64,000 bases of DNA from Flavobacteriaceae bacterium (GCA_014238425.1 JABABD010000005.1:1-64000), one strand, 5' to 3'. Numbered from the stretch's first letter, positions 44,900 to 54,495 are shown. Notes: a model not told the origin generated them from the letters alone. Program-made: numbers and translations.

Positions 44900-46195
44900 A
44901 TGTTAAAGAATTTCACCGAAGAGCTTAAGTGGAGAGGAATGTTGCATCAGGATATGCCTGGTACCGAATCCCATTTGTTAGAAGAGATGCGCTCAGCTTA
45001 TATTGGGTTTGATCCCACGGCAGATTCTTTACATATTGGTAATCTTGTGCCTATTATGTTATTGGCTCATTTCCAAAGATCTGGGCATAAGCCCTATGCC
45101 TTAGTTGGCGGTGCAACAGGAATGATCGGGGATCCTTCTGGACGTTCAGATGAGCGCAATTTGTTGGATGAGAAAACGCTTCGCCATAATCAAGAATCAG
45201 TGAGAAAACAGTTGTCACATTTTTTAGATTTTGAGAGTGATAAAAAAAATGCTGCTGTTCTTGTAAATAATTACGATTGGATGAAGGAGTTCTCATTTCT
45301 AGATTTTATAAGAGATGTTGGGAAACACATTACGGTGAATTATATGATGGCAAAAGACTCCGTAAAAAATAGGATAACTTCTGATGATTCTGAAGGTATG
45401 TCATTTACAGAATTCACATATCAAATGGTACAGGGATATGACTTTTTGCATTTGTATAGAGAACATAGTTGTACCCTCCAAATGGGTGGGAGTGATCAGT
45501 GGGGAAATATTACAACAGGAACCGAGCTTATCAGAAGAATAGGTGGAGGAAAAGGCTATGCTATTACGTGCCCTTTGATTACCAAGTCAGATGGGTCTAA
45601 ATTCGGAAAATCTCAAGGAGGTAATGTGTGGTTAGATGCAAAAAGGACTTCGCCATACAAATTCTACCAGTATTGGTTGAATACTAGAGATGAAGACGTA
45701 GAAAAACATATCAAAATATTTACTTTCTTGGATAAGAAAACTATTGATGAGTTAATTGAAAGTCATAATGAAAACAAAGGGTTTAAAAGTTTGCAAAAAA
45801 GACTGGCTGAAGAAGTAACAAAAATAGTTCATTCAAATGAAGAATTCGAAAGCGCCAAAAGAGCTTCAGAAATTTTATTTAGTAAATCTTTTAGACAAGA
45901 TATCGAAACATTGGATGATGAAATTTTTTTAGATGTTTTTGATGGTGTTCCTCAGACAGAAATATCAAGATTAGAAATTAATGAAGGGTTAGATATGATT
46001 GCAGCTTTAGCAGCAAAAACTGGTTTTCTGAAATCTAATAGTGAGGCAAGAAGAGCCCTTAAAGAAAATGCTGTATCTGTAAATAAGGAAAAAGTAAATG
46101 AAAATTTTAAAATCACTTCTAAGGATTTAATCAAGAATAGATATGTTTTGATTAACAAGGGAAAGCGTTTCTCTTACTTAATTAAGGTGTTATAA
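44900..46195 (+). CDS. tyrS: Tyrosine-tRNA ligase
   Basis: Protein of 431 residues. Class I synthetase charging tRNA-Tyr. The HIGH-type motif is HIGN (45-48) and the KMSKS-type loop is KFGKS in TKSDGSKFGKSQGG. YIGFDPTADSLHIG is the tyrosine pocket start, and MGGSDQWGNITTG binds the adenylate. The C-terminal S4 RNA-binding domain starts near GFLKSNSEARRALKENAVS. A strong hairpin follows the stop. Confidence 0.96.
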   Translation: MLKNFTEELKWRGMLHQDMPGTESHLLEEMRSAYIGFDPTADSLHIGNLVPIMLLAHFQRSGHKPYALVGGATGMIGDPSGRSDERNLLDEKTLRHNQESVRKQLSHFLDFESDKKNAAVLVNNYDWMKEFSFLDFIRDVGKHITVNYMMAKDSVKNRITSDDSEGMSFTEFTYQMVQGYDFLHLYREHSCTLQMGGSDQWGNITTGTELIRRIGGGKGYAITCPLITKSDGSKFGKSQGGNVWLDAKRTSPYKFYQYWLNTRDEDVEKHIKIFTFLDKKTIDELIESHNENKGFKSLQKRLAEEVTKIVHSNEEFESAKRASEILFSKSFRQDIETLDDEIFLDVFDGVPQTEISRLEINEGLDMIAALAAKTGFLKSNSEARRALKENAVSVNKEKVNENFKITSKDLIKNRYVLINKGKRFSYLIKVL

Positions 46196-46201
46196 ACGCA
46201 A

Positions 46202-46227
46202 AGACCTGATGCGGGAACATCAGGTCT
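46202..46227. other. Perfect hairpin after tyrS without a T run
   Basis: AGACCTGATG (46202-46211) pairs with CATCAGGTCT (46218-46227), ten pairs, loop CGGGAA. Neither strand has a good T run right after it. It lies 7 bases after the tyrS stop, so it could protect the mRNA end or stop transcription through a non-classical mechanism. Confidence 0.55.
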
Positions 46228-46272
46228 AAGAAAAACTAACCAACTTAAAAATTTCTCTTTTTCAAGAAAATT

Positions 46273-46716
46273 TTAATCGAGTTTAATCAACTCCCAATTA
46301 TAGTCGCCTTTTTGTTGTAAACCTTTCACATTTTCGTTTTTCCAGAGTTCTAATGTATTTGTTCCCCAAGAATTATAAAACAGATATAGTTTCTCGTCTC
46401 TTATTTCGAAGGTTTTAGGATTGATTCCTACTTTTTTTGATTTTAAAGCTACAGCATAAGCGCAATAACCGCCATATTGAGGTATATATTTTTCTGGACT
46501 CTCTAAAAACGTGTTGAGATGTTGTTGCGAAACAAATTTGTATTTCACACCGTCATATTCTGTTGAGAATTGCTTGTCTCCCTCTAAAGCTTTATTACTG
46601 AAATAGGACACAACGTCATAACCTTCGGCAGCATATCCTTTTTTTGTATTGTAGTCTATACTTTGTGCACTAATGATGGTTGTTATAAATAGAAATGCAA
46701 TTAGATAATATTTCAT
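46273..46716 (-). CDS. Exported YHS domain protein
   Basis: Protein of 147 residues with a signal peptide ending ISAQ. The YHS domain is present (GYAAEGYDVVSYF, FVSQQHLNTFLESPEKYIPQYGGYCAYAV). The family is linked to copper and other metal handling, or to small ligands, though the usual paired Cys is reduced to one. Single gene converging with tyrS. Confidence 0.85.
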   Translation of the reverse strand: MKYYLIAFLFITTIISAQSIDYNTKKGYAAEGYDVVSYFSNKALEGDKQFSTEYDGVKYKFVSQQHLNTFLESPEKYIPQYGGYCAYAVALKSKKVGINPKTFEIRDEKLYLFYNSWGTNTLELWKNENVKGLQQKGDYNWELIKLD

Positions 46717-46757
46717 TTTAAAGATTTAAAGTATAAGTCGGAGGACAATAACTTAAA

Positions 46758-47735
46758 TTACAAAGCCATAAGATTACAACCACGAATGTCTGAATGGTCA
46801 AAACGTCCTAAAACTTCAAAACTACCATTCTTATGAGTTTTGCCTAAATCTTGTGTAGCAATGAAAGAACACGAATTAATATTCGCTAGGTCGATAATAT
46901 TGATGCCTCCAGTTTTCCCATGAGATTCTAGAGTTAGTGCATCTTCTGTGTTTCTAATAAGAATTTTCATCCATGGAGGGCAATTAAATATGCCACCACC
47001 ATGAGAGTAAGCTTGTGACAGTAATTCTGTCATCCCGTACTCACTATGAATCTCATCAACATCAAAGCCAGATTTTAGAACATTGTGAAGCTCTTCTCTG
47101 ATTAGTTCTTTTCGTCTCCCTTTCATGCCACCAGTTTCCATAATCAGTGTATTTTTTAAATGGAATGAATGATTTTCAACGAGATCTAACAAAGCAAAAG
47201 ACACGCCAATGAGTAACACTTTACGACCTTTAGCATCCAGTTGAATAAGCATGTCTTTTAATTCTGATACATTGTCTAGATAGAACCCGCTTTCTGGATG
47301 ACGGGATTGTTTAATTAAATCATCTACCATATATACTAAAGAAGATCCGTCGCGTTCTAAATAAGATGGTAATAAGGCCAATATAGTATATTCGCTAGTG
47401 TCTCTATAAAAATGATTGAATCCTTTTCGGAAGCTATCTTCATAAACAGAAAGGTCCGAAACAAAGTGTTTGCTTATTATGCTTCCTGTTGTACCAGAAC
47501 TACTAAATGTTTTTTGGATGATATCAGAGGATAATACCTCATGAGATTTAAAGAATTGAATGGGTAAAAAGGGAATATCTTCGATACGTTTTATATCACT
47601 CGAATGCACAAATAATAAATCACAGAACGAACGATATATTGGATTGTTCTCAAATTGAAATTTAAAAACCTGTAACGTTAAGGTCTCGAAATCCTCTTCA
47701 GAGCTGATATTAAATATGTCTTTAGTACTAATCAT
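46758..47735 (-). CDS. LuxE-like acyl-protein synthetase / acyltransferase
   Basis: Start set at 47735 (MISTKDIFNI) because the earlier in-frame ATG at 47795 lies within the terminator of the upstream gene. About 325 residues. LuxE-family features: PFLPIQFFKSHEVLS, the nucleotide loop FSSSGTTGSIISKHFVSD, and EIHSEYGMTELLSQAYS. LuxE activates a fatty acid as acyl-AMP and receives it on a Cys; no luxC, luxD or luxAB is near, so bioluminescence is not implied. It may activate acids for surface polysaccharide or lipid synthesis. Confidence 0.85.
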   Translation of the reverse strand: MISTKDIFNISSEEDFETLTLQVFKFQFENNPIYRSFCDLLFVHSSDIKRIEDIPFLPIQFFKSHEVLSSDIIQKTFSSSGTTGSIISKHFVSDLSVYEDSFRKGFNHFYRDTSEYTILALLPSYLERDGSSLVYMVDDLIKQSRHPESGFYLDNVSELKDMLIQLDAKGRKVLLIGVSFALLDLVENHSFHLKNTLIMETGGMKGRRKELIREELHNVLKSGFDVDEIHSEYGMTELLSQAYSHGGGIFNCPPWMKILIRNTEDALTLESHGKTGGINIIDLANINSCSFIATQDLGKTHKNGSFEVLGRFDHSDIRGCNLMAL

Positions 47736-47762
47736 ATTATCTGAAGCAAAAGTATACAGAAA

Positions 47763-47792
47763 TAAAAAAGCATCCCATACTTGGGATGCTTT
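47763..47792 (-). terminator. Intrinsic terminator after the lamin-tail gene
   Basis: AGCATCCCA (47769-47777) pairs with TGGGATGCT (47782-47790); on the minus strand a run of T follows (AAAAAA on the plus strand at 47764-47769). It separates the T9SS cargo gene from the LuxE-like gene. Confidence 0.85.
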
Positions 47793-47813
47793 CATTTTAT
47801 AAATATGATAAAT

Positions 47814-49721
47814 TTATTTTATCACTAGCTTTTTAGTAGCTGAATTGTTGTTTTGAGATATTCTCATGATATATATGCCAGTTTTTAAGCTAGACACATC
47901 TAATTTTTCATTGTGTATAGATTGGCTAATTACGCTCTTACCTAATACGTCAAATACTTGAACATTAATCACATCTCCAGAATTTGTTTTAATATTTACA
48001 AACCCTGTTGCTGTTGGATTAGGATAAACACTAAACCTATTTGCGCTGAAGTCATCATTTGAAAGTGTAAAATCATTGGCTGCTCCTGGAGTTCCAAGAT
48101 CACCATCGCCATAAGCAGTTACAGCTGCACCCCAATTTGTGCCTATATCGTTATCCGTATTATTTCTAGCAAGAACAGAGGTAGTGAGCTCCATACTCAC
48201 TCCGGCAGTTGCACTAGGGAAAGTGCCGTCCCATATTACTTGATCGATTACCGTTGAGGCACACTCTATGATAATTCCATCCGTACCACTATTACCTAGG
48301 CTTATGTCACCATTATAGCTATAACTCGCTGTAATACCTCCGTTAGTTGCCATATTGCCATTAATTACAAACACAGCATATCCTCCTGAAGCAATAGAAA
48401 CAGAAGAAGCAATAGTATGTGTTTCGGTTGGGGAAGCATCATCCTTGATGACCCAACCTTGCATATCGATGGTTCCAGCTGATGCGTTATATACTTCAAA
48501 ATACTCGCCATTGCTGTCGCTAACTGCAGATGGGTTACGCATAACTTCTGTAATAACAATATCTCCAGGATTTGCACATACAGTCGGAACACATGTTGGT
48601 CCATTAACGAGTTGCATAATATTACAGCTGCTATTGGCTACATCTCCAGTTATATTGAGTGTAAAATCCACTTCTTCATTTACACCAGTAATAATGATTG
48701 TTCCTGAAGCTGTTACGCTAGGGTCGTCACCACTAATTGATCCCATACCGCCTGTATTCATCATATAAGTGGATGTTGCGCCTCCAGTATAATCTATTGT
48801 TGTTGTGTAAGTATCTTCATTAGAGGTTGTCGCATCACAAGTTGTTGTAATTGTTCCTAATTGAAGGTCACATGGATAGGCTATAGAAAAATCTATCGTT
48901 TCAAAATCAATCTGACTCGCAGCTCTTATTAATTCTGCTGTCACTTCGTACATCTCACCATCAGCTGTAGGTGTAATTGTAAAAGGACTTGCGACATCGT
49001 TTGTTGTTGTAGGTGTTCCACCATCGATAGTTACTGTAATATCAACAGTATCACCTGCCATAGTATTGGTGGTAGAAAAAACAATGTCAACACTCGTAGT
49101 TCCAGATGGTATCACTGCAAAATCAGCAGGAGATGTAATTGAAACAGTAGGAACTGGTGCGCCAAAAGTTTGGTTGTTATTCACAGCGCCATTTGTACTA
49201 GCAGCGGGACTGGCCCAAGTAAAGTTTTCATATTCCGTTCCAGAACCTTGCAATTGTAGGGATTCTGTCCCAAGTGTAATGCCACTTTCGGCAACACCAA
49301 TATCAACAGACGTCATGCCCATAGCAGGTCCGTCCGCAGCTGTAAATGATCCTTCATAACTAAGGAATTGTATAACAGTAGTCCCATCAGCAGCAACTAA
49401 TGCTAAGCCATCTGGAGACCCATTTTGCAGACCATTAGATGGTAAGCCGAACCATAATGTTCCATATCCTCCCTGCTGATCACTTATCATGCCACTTAAG
49501 GCTTCTGTACCATATACACTTAATTGAGTGCTGCTGCCATTGTATTTTGCAACAGTCCATCCGGTAAGATCTGTGCCAACTGGCCCAGCGATTTCAAACC
49601 CTTCGTTAACATCTGAGCCATTTCCGTTATCATAATGTATTTCATTTATGAAAACTGTAGTTTGCCCAATGGACGCTATGGAAATCAATAAAGTAAATAA
49701 TAATAAGTAAATTTTTTTCAT
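47814..49721 (-). CDS. Secreted lamin-tail domain protein with T9SS type A sorting signal
   Basis: Protein of 635 residues. Signal peptide ends IASIGQ. Two lamin-tail-like (LTD) domains are visible: FINEIHYDNGNGSDVNEGFEI at the start and VITEVMRNPSAVSDSNGEYF around 390. Between them is a beta-sandwich segment (TVSITSPADFAVIPSGTT). The last 80 residues form the type A sorting signal (FSVYPNPTATGFVNIKT, QVFDVLGKSVISQS, LKTGIYIMRISQ), so it leaves the cell by the type IX system. LTD proteins are often adhesin or nuclease partners; no nuclease motif is present. Confidence 0.9.
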   Translation of the reverse strand: MKKIYLLLFTLLISIASIGQTTVFINEIHYDNGNGSDVNEGFEIAGPVGTDLTGWTVAKYNGSSTQLSVYGTEALSGMISDQQGGYGTLWFGLPSNGLQNGSPDGLALVAADGTTVIQFLSYEGSFTAADGPAMGMTSVDIGVAESGITLGTESLQLQGSGTEYENFTWASPAASTNGAVNNNQTFGAPVPTVSITSPADFAVIPSGTTSVDIVFSTTNTMAGDTVDITVTIDGGTPTTTNDVASPFTITPTADGEMYEVTAELIRAASQIDFETIDFSIAYPCDLQLGTITTTCDATTSNEDTYTTTIDYTGGATSTYMMNTGGMGSISGDDPSVTASGTIIITGVNEEVDFTLNITGDVANSSCNIMQLVNGPTCVPTVCANPGDIVITEVMRNPSAVSDSNGEYFEVYNASAGTIDMQGWVIKDDASPTETHTIASSVSIASGGYAVFVINGNMATNGGITASYSYNGDISLGNSGTDGIIIECASTVIDQVIWDGTFPSATAGVSMELTTSVLARNNTDNDIGTNWGAAVTAYGDGDLGTPGAANDFTLSNDDFSANRFSVYPNPTATGFVNIKTNSGDVINVQVFDVLGKSVISQSIHNEKLDVSSLKTGIYIMRISQNNNSATKKLVIK

Positions 49722-49931
49722 AAGGATTAATTTAAATTAAGGCTATAAATATAATGAGAATTAACTGGTTTTAGAACAAAGAAACTCTTATGTTATCAAC
49801 AATATAGCATTGATTTCCTAATTGTTATGCCAATTAAAAAGCAACGTTACCTAATTGTTAAGAAATAAGTATGTTTTTAAAAAGTCATTGGAATAGCCAT
49901 ATCTTTACATCTACTAAGTGATACTTCGTAA

Positions 49932-50615
49932 ATGAAAAAAAGTGATATAAAGATTCTTCTGGTAGATGATGAGCCAGATATTCTAGAAATTGTTGGGTAC
50001 AATCTGTCTTCTGAAGGATATCAAATAGTGACCGCAGAAAATGGTATTGAAGGAGTCAAGAAGGCAAAAAAAGAGAAGCCACAATTAATCATCTTAGACG
50101 TTATGATGCCAGAAATGGATGGTATTGAAGCTTGCGAACAAATTAGAAAGACCTCTGGACTCGAAGATGTTATTATTACCTTCTTGACAGCAAGAGGAGA
50201 GGATTATTCGCAGGTTGCTGGATTTGATGCTGGAGCAGATGATTATATAACAAAACCTATTAAGCCTAAAGTTTTAGTAAGTAAAGTGAAAGCTTTAATG
50301 AGACGTTTGAGAGACGATGACGCTAAAGAGAATGTCACAAGAATTGGAGAACTTACTATTGATAGGGATGAATACAAAATTATTTTAAAAGGGAAAGAAA
50401 TCGTACTTCCTCGTAAAGAGTTCGAATTATTATCTTTGTTGTCATCCAAGCCAGGAAAAGTCTTTAAGCGAGAGGATATTCTAGATAAAGTGTGGGGTAG
50501 CGAAGTGATAGTTGGTGGTAGGACCATTGATGTGCATATTAGGAAACTTCGTGAAAAAATAGGAGATAAACGTATAAAGACCATAAAAGGTGTTGGCTAC
50601 AAGTTCGTAGATTAA
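49932..50615 (+). CDS. OmpR/PhoB family response regulator
   Basis: Protein of 227 residues. Receiver with phosphoacceptor D56 (IILDVMMPEMDG), Thr in FLTARG and Lys in YITKPI; then a winged-helix OmpR DNA-binding domain (REDILDKVWGSEVIVGGRTIDVHI, IKTIKGVGYKFVD). The partner histidine kinase overlaps its stop by one base. Similar in pattern to PhoB (phosphate control) in Bacteroidota, but no phosphate genes are in the window, so the signal is open. Confidence 0.92.
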   Translation: MKKSDIKILLVDDEPDILEIVGYNLSSEGYQIVTAENGIEGVKKAKKEKPQLIILDVMMPEMDGIEACEQIRKTSGLEDVIITFLTARGEDYSQVAGFDAGADDYITKPIKPKVLVSKVKALMRRLRDDDAKENVTRIGELTIDRDEYKIILKGKEIVLPRKEFELLSLLSSKPGKVFKREDILDKVWGSEVIVGGRTIDVHIRKLREKIGDKRIKTIKGVGYKFVD

Positions 50616-51658
50616 TGGCGAAAGAATTTAAAAGATCGTATAGGTTTGCTTTAAGAACCGCATTGTATTTAACGCTTTTCTTATCACTCTTCTTGGGTGT
50701 TTTTTTGTATTTCTTTTTTGAGCTTAACTATATATTCCTTACCACATTCGTTGTAATATGTTTTTTTCTTTCGTTTATTATCACACAGTACAGAGTTCAG
50801 AATTTTATTTATAAGCGCGTTAAGAAAATCTATGACGATCTTACCTTATTAGAATCTAAGTCGTTTGTAAAACAGCAAATTACTACAGATATGGCAACCC
50901 TTACTGAAGAAATTGATAAGTATGCTAGAGATAAGAAGCTAGAGATTGAAACACTAAAGATTAGGGAACAGTATCGAAAAGAGTTTATGGGTAATGTATC
51001 TCATGAACTAAAAACGCCTCTTTTTACAGTACAAGGGTATATTGAAACATTATTAGATGGCGCTCTTCAAGATGAGAAAATCAACCGGAAATATCTTGAA
51101 AGGGCCAATAAAGGTGTCGAACGTCTCACTTATATTATTAGGGATTTAGATATGATCACAAAACTTGAAACGGGTGATTTGAGTCTTAATATTGAAGAGT
51201 TTGACATTGTTGAATTGATTAAGACCGTGTTTGAATTGTTCGAAATGAAAGCTATCAAAAAGAAAATTACCTTGACATTCGATATAGATTATCATAAACC
51301 AATTATAGTTCGTGGAGATAAAGAGCGAATTGAACAGGTTCTGACAAACCTTGTCGTTAATTCAATAAAGTATGGTGAAGATAATGGGACTACAGAAGTG
51401 AGTATCGAAAATCTGATAAAAAGCAAAGTTATTGTTAGAATTACCGACAATGGTGAAGGCATAGAGAAGTCTCATATTCCAAGACTTTTTGAACGTTTTT
51501 ATAGAGTAGATAAAAGCGGATCTCGCAAAGTTGGTGGTTCGGGTCTAGGATTATCTATAGTTAAACATATTATAGAAGCACATGATGAGAAGATATATGT
51601 TGAAAGTGAACCTAATGTAGGCAGCGAATTCTCATTCACTCTTGAAAAAGCTAAATAA
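50615..51658 (+). CDS. PhoR-like sensor histidine kinase
   Basis: Protein of 347 residues. Two N-terminal membrane helices (TALYLTLFLSLFLGVFLYFF and YIFLTTFVVICFFLSFIIT) with almost no periplasmic loop, a HAMP-like linker, the HisKA box FMGNVSHELKTPLFTVQG with H130, and an HATPase domain with N (LVVNSIKYGE), G1 (ITDNGEGIE) and G2 (KVGGSGLGLSIV) boxes. It pairs with the regulator upstream. Its last 27 bases overlap the end of the opposing glycosyltransferase gene. Confidence 0.93.
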   Translation: MAKEFKRSYRFALRTALYLTLFLSLFLGVFLYFFFELNYIFLTTFVVICFFLSFIITQYRVQNFIYKRVKKIYDDLTLLESKSFVKQQITTDMATLTEEIDKYARDKKLEIETLKIREQYRKEFMGNVSHELKTPLFTVQGYIETLLDGALQDEKINRKYLERANKGVERLTYIIRDLDMITKLETGDLSLNIEEFDIVELIKTVFELFEMKAIKKKITLTFDIDYHKPIIVRGDKERIEQVLTNLVVNSIKYGEDNGTTEVSIENLIKSKVIVRITDNGEGIEKSHIPRLFERFYRVDKSGSRKVGGSGLGLSIVKHIIEAHDEKIYVESEPNVGSEFSFTLEKAK

Positions 51659-52693
51659 AATCTTAAAATCTGTTTCGTCGTTAATATTGGATAGTCCTGT
51701 ATAATCTTTGATTTCATTTAATTTTTCTAAAGAAAACGCTTCTTGTTTACAAAAAGGAACCAATTTCATGTCGCTAAGTGTCTTGGCTAAATATTCTTGC
51801 TCATATTGTCCAGGAGTAGGTATAAAAAAAGCGTTCTTTTCTAATTTAGCTAAATCCATAATAGTTGTGTAACCAGAGCGAGATAGGACGGTTCTACTTT
51901 GATTTAAAGCGGTTTCTAACTCCTGAGCCTGCATGAAATTATAAATAGTAAAGTTGTCTTTACGCTCAGAGACTTGGGTGTCTTCAACGATGCCTTTAAT
52001 AAAAAGAACATGGCCATCGAATTTTTTTAGTTCTTCGAATAAGATGCCTTCTAAAAGTGTTCGTTGTGGTTCTGGCCCAGACAACAAAACTGTTACATCA
52101 TATTTGTAGTCAAGTACTTTTTTTTTAAACCTACTTATAGGGCCAATATATGTTACATTAGATTTTAAGCGTTTTATATGCCCTAATTTGCCACTAAGAT
52201 TGGGAAAGCCTTCAACATCTGGAACCCAATATTCATCAAATTTGGATATAAGTTGTTCATGCATTTTTGAACTCAACCATGAGGTGTTTCCACTTAAAAC
52301 CTGTAATTGATGAGTAATAAATACTGAAGGAATGCTCTTATTTCTGACACCAAATCTATTGTCCGAAATGATACCAGAAATATTATAAGCTTCAATTATC
52401 TGATTGACAACTTTTTTTTCTTTCTTAATGGCTTTTAGAATTGTTGGTGAATCCTTTAAGAGTTTTAACTTGAGGCTCTTTCCTTTTTTTGAATATGAAA
52501 TTTGGTAAGGTGGTAACTCTAAAGCAATTAATTCTGGGAACTCTTTTTTTAATAATTTCAAAGGATTGCCATCAGATGCTATTATAGGTTCGAAATCATT
52601 AACAATAAGAGCATGAATGATAGGAATGCATCGTGTGGCATGGCCTAAGCCCCAATTCAGAGGAGCAACTAAAATGCGTTTTTTAGAATTCAT
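51632..52693 (-). CDS. MurG-like (GT28-fold) glycosyltransferase family protein
   Basis: Start at 52693 (MNSKKRILVAPLNWGLGHAT), three residues after the first in-frame ATG at 52702. About 353 residues. GT-B fold of UDP-glycosyltransferase type: GLGHATRCIPIIHAL at the N-terminus and SRSGYTTIMDLAKLEKNAFF with PTPGQYEQEYLAKTL near the C-terminus, the nucleotide-binding side. Substrate unknown; it resembles the MurG/CAP families used in cell-surface glycan or glycolipid synthesis. Converges on, and overlaps, the histidine kinase gene. Confidence 0.82.
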   Translation of the reverse strand: MNSKKRILVAPLNWGLGHATRCIPIIHALIVNDFEPIIASDGNPLKLLKKEFPELIALELPPYQISYSKKGKSLKLKLLKDSPTILKAIKKEKKVVNQIIEAYNISGIISDNRFGVRNKSIPSVFITHQLQVLSGNTSWLSSKMHEQLISKFDEYWVPDVEGFPNLSGKLGHIKRLKSNVTYIGPISRFKKKVLDYKYDVTVLLSGPEPQRTLLEGILFEELKKFDGHVLFIKGIVEDTQVSERKDNFTIYNFMQAQELETALNQSRTVLSRSGYTTIMDLAKLEKNAFFIPTPGQYEQEYLAKTLSDMKLVPFCKQEAFSLEKLNEIKDYTGLSNINDETDFKILFSFFKSE

Positions 52694-52750
52694 TAAAAAC
52701 AAATGTAATACTATTTTGTTTCCTTACTTTTACCAAAATTTTAAATAATT

Positions 52751-53431
52751 GTGGGTAGTAAAAACAAACTGAAACGATTTAGAGAAAATGACACTTTTTC
52801 GAATGTGTTCCAACCAAAAAGGGAGGAATTGATTCAAGGTAATTATGAGTATAAGGGGAGATGGAAGCAAGAGATTTTCAATAATGATAATCCGTTGGTA
52901 TTAGAATTGGGTTGTGGAAAAGGAGAGTATACTGTTGGATTGGCACAAGAATACCCCAAGAAGAATTTTATTGGAATTGACATCAAAGGAGCTAGATTCT
53001 GGCGTGGTGCTAAAACGGCTTTGGATGAAAACATTAATAATGCTGTTTTTATTAGAACACAAATCGAACTTATTGATCTTATTTTTGCTGAAAATGAAGT
53101 TGATGAAATTTGGATTACATTTCCGGACCCTCAGATAAAATATAAGCGTACCAAGCATAGATTAACGAATACTGAATTTTTGCAGAAGTATAAGAAAGTG
53201 CTAAAAAAAGGAGGCGTTGTTAATTTAAAAACAGATAGCGAGTTTATGCATGGCTATACATTGGGATTGCTACACGGAGAGGGACATGAAATCTTACATG
53301 CCAATCACAACGTCTATAAAAATGAGTATTCGCCAAAAGAAGTGATTAAAATACAGACATTCTACGAAAAACAGTATCTTGAACAAGGGAAACCCATCAC
53401 CTTTGTTAAATTTAAACTTAAAGGTAATTGA
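52751..53431 (+). CDS. trmB: tRNA (guanosine(46)-N7)-methyltransferase
   Basis: Protein of 226 residues starting with GTG. SAM-binding motif LELGCGKGEYTVGLA, FIGIDIKGARFWRGAK, and the family box ITFPDPQIKYKRTKHRLTN. It methylates G46 in the variable loop of tRNAs. The next gene begins 4 bases before its stop, so LysE and this gene are co-translated. Confidence 0.95.
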   Translation: MGSKNKLKRFRENDTFSNVFQPKREELIQGNYEYKGRWKQEIFNNDNPLVLELGCGKGEYTVGLAQEYPKKNFIGIDIKGARFWRGAKTALDENINNAVFIRTQIELIDLIFAENEVDEIWITFPDPQIKYKRTKHRLTNTEFLQKYKKVLKKGGVVNLKTDSEFMHGYTLGLLHGEGHEILHANHNVYKNEYSPKEVIKIQTFYEKQYLEQGKPITFVKFKLKGN

Positions 53432-54057
53432 ACATAACGATTATTTTTTTTCTGGGCCTTATCATTGCCTTTGTTGGAGTAGTTCCACCAGGTTTGTTGA
53501 ATATAACAGCTGCCAAAATAAGCCTTAAGGAAGGATACAGCAGAGGTGTTACCTTTTCTATTGGGGTTTGTATAGTTGTGGCGAGTCAGTGTTATATAGC
53601 CGTATTGTTTGCAAGGTATTTGAGTAATCATCAGGATATTGTTGATGTTTTGCAACGCGTTGCAATGGTCATATTTTTTCTAATTGCCATTTATTACATT
53701 TTTATTGCTAAAGCAAAACCTGAAAATCAAGAGGACCCTTCGGTTAAAAGTAAACGCAGCCGTTTTTTTATGGGTATGTTTCTATCAAGTATCAACGTTT
53801 TTCCTATACCTTACCAAGCATATATGAGTATCACCTTGGCTTCTTTTGGGCTTATGGCTTTTGATCAAACATCCATTATATCTTATGTAGCTGGAGCGGC
53901 TACAGGTACTTTTGTAATGTTGTATGTATATATTTTCTTTTTCGACAAAATAAAAAATAATGCATGGACCTCGCACAAGAATATGAATTATATTATTGGA
54001 GGTATTACAGGTATGATAGCTGTTATTACATTAATTAATATTTTAAGAGAAGCATAG
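53428..54057 (+). CDS. LysE family translocator
   Basis: Protein of 209 residues starting with TTG, six hydrophobic segments. The LysE start VGVVPPGLLNITAAKISLKEG is clear. It is the second LysE protein in the window and differs clearly from the one at 29 kb. It overlaps trmB at the start and the alkyltransferase-like gene at the end by single-digit bases, giving a tight three-gene operon. Exported compound unknown. Confidence 0.85.
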   Translation: MNITIIFFLGLIIAFVGVVPPGLLNITAAKISLKEGYSRGVTFSIGVCIVVASQCYIAVLFARYLSNHQDIVDVLQRVAMVIFFLIAIYYIFIAKAKPENQEDPSVKSKRSRFFMGMFLSSINVFPIPYQAYMSITLASFGLMAFDQTSIISYVAGAATGTFVMLYVYIFFFDKIKNNAWTSHKNMNYIIGGITGMIAVITLINILREA

Positions 54058-54386
54058 TGAAACAAGAGACCCTTAATTTTTTCGATAAAGTCTATGAAAT
54101 AGCAAAACTAGTGCCTTATGGAAGAGTCACCAGCTATGGTGCTATTGCTAAGTATCTAGGAGCTGCAAGAAGTTCACGTATGGTGGGTTATGCCATGAAT
54201 GGTTCTGGAGGTAAGGATGTGCCAGCACATCGTGTAGTAAACCGTAAAGGACTACTTACTGGGAAGCATCATTTTGAGGGCACTAATTTAATGCAGCAAT
54301 TGTTAGAAAGTGAAGGTATCAAGGTTGTCGATAACCAAATACAAGATTTAGAGACTGTATATTGGGATCCTTCTAAAGAACTATAG
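54057..54386 (+). CDS. Alkyltransferase-like (ATL) protein
   Basis: Protein of 109 residues. It consists only of the DNA-binding half of O6-methylguanine-DNA methyltransferase: VPYGRVTSYGAIAKYLG, SRMVGYAMNGSG and VPAHRVVNRKG. The active-site Cys of the PCHR motif is Ala (P56-A57-H58-R59), so it cannot accept alkyl groups. Such proteins bind O6-alkylguanine and hand the lesion to nucleotide excision repair. It begins at the last base of the LysE stop. Confidence 0.88.
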   Translation: MKQETLNFFDKVYEIAKLVPYGRVTSYGAIAKYLGAARSSRMVGYAMNGSGGKDVPAHRVVNRKGLLTGKHHFEGTNLMQQLLESEGIKVVDNQIQDLETVYWDPSKEL

Positions 54387-54495
54387 ACATTATAGTTTAG
54401 AGTGATAACCTCATAAATCATTTCCATTTAACCACTTCAAAATCTAAGGTTTTCGCACTATATTTGCACTTTAGAATTAATCTAAATTAGAAAAA

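Noticed and set aside
46758..47735. Bioluminescence operon suggested by the LuxE match
   Set aside because: No luxA, luxB, luxC or luxD gene is present in the window.
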